Of a DNA stretch of 7,480 bases, positions 5,517-7,480 are shown one piece after another; position 1 is the first letter of the stretch; each line of letters opens with the position of its first letter. This DNA is from an uncultured Lachnospiraceae bacterium (GTDB lineage Bacteria; Bacillota; Clostridia; Lachnospirales; Lachnospiraceae): contig CACZNZ010000124.1 of NCBI GenBank assembly GCA_902782625.1, positions 1 to 7,480 of the forward strand. Reading direction: 5' to 3'. The notes under the pieces were generated by a model that saw nothing but the letters and a program-made list of their open reading frames with translations, was not told the DNA's origin and made no database searches. The translations under genes and the position numbers were made by a program.

Positions 5517-7268
5517 ATGAAAAGGATGGTTTACATTGTCATGGCAATAGGGATTTTGGGCTGTTTGCTTAGCGGATGTTCCAAGGAAGATCCGGCTAAA
5601 GAAGAGATGCAGAAGAAAGTTGGAATCAATCAGGCTATCACAGGAGAATATGACAAAGAACTGGCTGTTTCATGCAGCAATGGAATCTTTGTCGGACAGA
5701 AGGATGGGTCCGTTGTATCCTATAAAGGAATGCCGTATGCAAAGCAGCCTGTCGGGGAACTTCGGTGGAAAGATCCGGTTCCGGCAGAGGATCAGGATGG
5801 GGTATACGAGGCAAAATATTTCGGCAAGAGTCCGATCCAGACGGAGTGGTTTTCCGAAGTAGGTTCTTACTATCAGCAGGGAGAGGATTGTCTTACGTTA
5901 AATGTCTGGACAAATCAGGCCGGTCCCGCGGATGGAAAGACGGTCATGGTCTTTTTCCATGGAGGATCCTACGGGTGGGGTGGAACGAGCGATCCTATGT
6001 ATGACGGACATAACCTTGTTGAGAAATATCCGGATCTGGTGCTGGTTACCGTGGAGTACCGTACAGGAATCATGGGCTTTATTGATTTTTCTGATGTGCC
6101 CGGCGGAGAGGATTATAAAACCAGTGGCAATCTTGGCTTGTTAGATCAGGTTTGCGCTCTTAAGTGGGTACAGAAAAACATCAAGTCCTTCGGTGGGGAT
6201 CCTGACAATGTGACGATATTCGGAGAATCTGCAGGAGGGGGCAGCACAGCACTGATACCGCTGATGGATGGTACAGAGGGGCTTTTTAAGCGTGTGATTG
6301 CTGAGAGTGGGTCACCTGCTCTGACATTTAGCAAAAAAGAGTGTGAGAACCTGACACAGATGCTGCTGGAGAAGAGCGGATGTTCCACATTGGAAGAGCT
6401 GAAGGCACTCAGTGAAGACAAATTGAAAGAACTCAATGAAGAACTCAATGACAGCAATAATTTTCCGGAGCGTGACGGGATTATTCTGCCCGAAGACTTG
6501 TATGGTGCCTGGGAAGATGAAAAACTGGCCGATCTTGACGTTTTGACCGGCACGAACAAAGATGAATCCAGGTATTGGATACGGGAGCTGGGATATTCTT
6601 TCCCGGCTGTTCCGAACCTCTGGGTTTATAAAGCGCAGATTCCTTTCATGTATGAGAATAATCTCAAGGAACTTAGTTCAGAGGAAAAGAAACTGGTTGA
6701 TAAATTTATGAAAATGCAGCAGGGAGAGAAGATATGGAAACTCTCAGAATTCTACAATGAACTCTTGTTCCGGATCCCGGCCCTGCGGCAGGCAGTATCC
6801 CACAAAGGGAAGGCATACAATTATTATTGGACGATGCCCGGAGAGGATCCGGTAATCGGTGCCTGTCACGCCACAGAGCTTTCCTATGTGTTTCATAATC
6901 CGGAAGTAAAAACATATAATGGAAATCTTTATAATCAAGAACTGGCAGACACCGTGCAGGATATGTGGGTAAACTTTGCACGAACCGGCAATCCAAGCAC
7001 GAAGGAATATACCTGGGAACCTTATGAGGAAGAAACCAGAAAAACGATGATTCTGGGGGAAGAGACGGGCATGACCGAGGATCTGAAAAAGGAACAGAGT
7101 GAATTGATAGAGCCTTTGATGGATCACTATTTTAACGGGTGTTATTCCCAGCTTGATTACAATGTCCCTCAGTTGTATAATCTGATTGGTATGGCAGTAG
7201 GAATCGTACTTATCATTGCAGGTGTGATTGGCTGGGTTATCCATTTGTGCATAAAGCGTAAAAAGTAG
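5517..7268 (+). CDS. Type-B carboxylesterase family lipoprotein with C-terminal membrane anchor
   Basis: The 583-residue protein is a surface-exposed alpha/beta hydrolase of the carboxylesterase/cholinesterase family, expected to hydrolyse carboxylic esters. The N-terminus is a lipoprotein signal with lipobox L-S-G-C and lipidated Cys21. Family marks are K-G-M-P-Y-A-K-Q-P-V-G-E-L-R-W, the second signature E-D-C-L-T-L-N-V-W (Cys125), and the oxyanion loop H148-G-G-S-Y. The catalytic triad is Ser238 in G-E-S-A-G-G, Glu350 in N-K-D-E-S (AChE has K-D-E-G), and His451 in G-A-C-H-A-T-E-L. Residues about 556-578 form a hydrophobic helix ended by K-R-K-K, so the chain seems held at both ends, with the basic tail inside the cell. 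Length matches the family plus the added helix. The start is ATG 5517, chosen over GTG 5514 on ribosome-site spacing. The substrate is unknown. Divergence from the transporter with a shared -35 hints at co-regulation, which is inference. Confidence 0.93.
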   Translation: MKRMVYIVMAIGILGCLLSGCSKEDPAKEEMQKKVGINQAITGEYDKELAVSCSNGIFVGQKDGSVVSYKGMPYAKQPVGELRWKDPVPAEDQDGVYEAKYFGKSPIQTEWFSEVGSYYQQGEDCLTLNVWTNQAGPADGKTVMVFFHGGSYGWGGTSDPMYDGHNLVEKYPDLVLVTVEYRTGIMGFIDFSDVPGGEDYKTSGNLGLLDQVCALKWVQKNIKSFGGDPDNVTIFGESAGGGSTALIPLMDGTEGLFKRVIAESGSPALTFSKKECENLTQMLLEKSGCSTLEELKALSEDKLKELNEELNDSNNFPERDGIILPEDLYGAWEDEKLADLDVLTGTNKDESRYWIRELGYSFPAVPNLWVYKAQIPFMYENNLKELSSEEKKLVDKFMKMQQGEKIWKLSEFYNELLFRIPALRQAVSHKGKAYNYYWTMPGEDPVIGACHATELSYVFHNPEVKTYNGNLYNQELADTVQDMWVNFARTGNPSTKEYTWEPYEEETRKTMILGEETGMTEDLKKEQSELIEPLMDHYFNGCYSQLDYNVPQLYNLIGMAVGIVLIIAGVIGWVIHLCIKRKK

Positions 7269-7292
7269 AGGTACGGTCCGGGGCAAACAGCA

Positions 7293-7330
7293 TTGCTATT
7301 TGAAAATGGTTGGTGTATAATCCATATAAT
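7293..7330 (+). promoter_or_regulatory. Predicted promoter(s) for the last gene, two overlapping -10 boxes
   Basis: TTGCTA (7293-7298), a 17-base spacer and a perfect TATAAT (7316-7321) form a good sigma-A promoter. A second TATAAT follows at 7325-7330; with TTGAAA (7300-7305) its spacer would be 19 bases. They lie 25-62 bases after the esterase stop. No terminator hairpin is visible between, so read-through from the esterase is also possible. Confidence 0.55.
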
Positions 7331-7362
7331 GGAAAGGCAAAAGAGCTGGAGCACATTTGGAT

Positions 7363-7480
7363 ATGAAGAAGAAAAATCGCATAGTCAGACGAGCGGTACT
7401 GTTCTTTTTTCTCGGAATCGTAGTGGTGACGGGTGTCATCGTAGCAAGTCTGATGGGTGATCAGGAAAAACAGGAAATCA
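7363..7480 (+). CDS. N-terminus of a membrane-anchored or secreted protein (partial, runs off the window)
   Basis: An open frame begins at ATG 7363 and continues past the window end, giving 39 codons here. It starts M-K-K-K-N-R-I-V-R-R, followed by a hydrophobic stretch (about residues 11-31, A-V-L-F-F-F-L-G-I-V-V-V) and then the polar D-Q-E-K-Q-E-I. This is a basic N-terminus plus one membrane helix, either a type II anchor or an uncleaved signal. There is no lipobox Cys. The ribosome site is weak: GGAG at 7348-7351 is 11 bases from the ATG but 5 bases from an in-frame TTG at 7357, which is therefore an alternative start. An in-frame TAA at 7327-7329 bars a longer form. The promoter just upstream supports a real gene. 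Function cannot be told. Confidence 0.65.
   Translation, partial: MKKKNRIVRRAVLFFFLGIVVVTGVIVASLMGDQEKQEI

Noticed and set aside
6744..7286. 180-codon minus-strand frame (and neighbouring minus frames) opposite the esterase
   Set aside because: The esterase frame has all catalytic motifs; the antisense frames lack ribosome sites and recognisable domains.
1..7480. CRISPR array, tRNA/rRNA, transposase, phage or toxin-antitoxin genes
   Set aside because: No regularly spaced direct repeats, tRNA-like folds, or motifs of these families were found on either strand.

Overview
The window reads as chromosomal DNA from a low-to-moderate GC Firmicute, most likely a gut-type Clostridia (Lachnospiraceae-like). 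The reasons are strong GGAGG-type ribosome binding sites, sigma-A-like promoters, a tandem ACT-domain gene apparently following a ligase, and a secreted beta-helix protein with MBG, Fn3 and lysine-rich Ig-like modules. The genus cannot be fixed from the sequence alone.

Layout. Positions 1-18 hold the last five codons of an upstream plus-strand gene, probably a phenylacetate-CoA ligase-type AMP-forming enzyme. It is followed at once by a two-ACT-domain regulatory protein (36-470). A 172-base imperfect palindrome (477-648) then separates this operon from a convergent minus-strand block, and its outer stem looks like a bidirectional terminator. The minus-strand block holds a 1044-residue secreted modular protein (728-3862) and, upstream of it, an 11-TM sodium-coupled amino-acid transporter of the NSS/LeuT family (3996-5357). 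The secreted-protein gene has its own predicted promoter just after the transporter stop codon.

The transporter is divergent from a plus-strand type-B carboxylesterase (5517-7268). The two predicted promoters share one TTGACAA box, so their -35 hexamers overlap. The esterase has a complete Ser-Glu-His triad, an N-terminal lipobox and a C-terminal membrane helix. After it lie two overlapping -10 boxes and the start of a membrane-anchored protein that runs off the window at 7480.

How the genes relate. Three products (beta-helix protein, esterase, transporter) act at the cell surface, so the region may be a small surface or nutrient-handling neighbourhood. No sequence evidence ties them into one pathway beyond adjacency and the shared divergent promoter. 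I see no CRISPR array, tRNA, rRNA, transposase or phage gene, and no clear new defence or mobile system. The most unusual items are the long palindromic intergenic element, the doubly anchored esterase, and the secreted beta-helix protein with an extremely basic C-terminus and no recognisable sorting signal.
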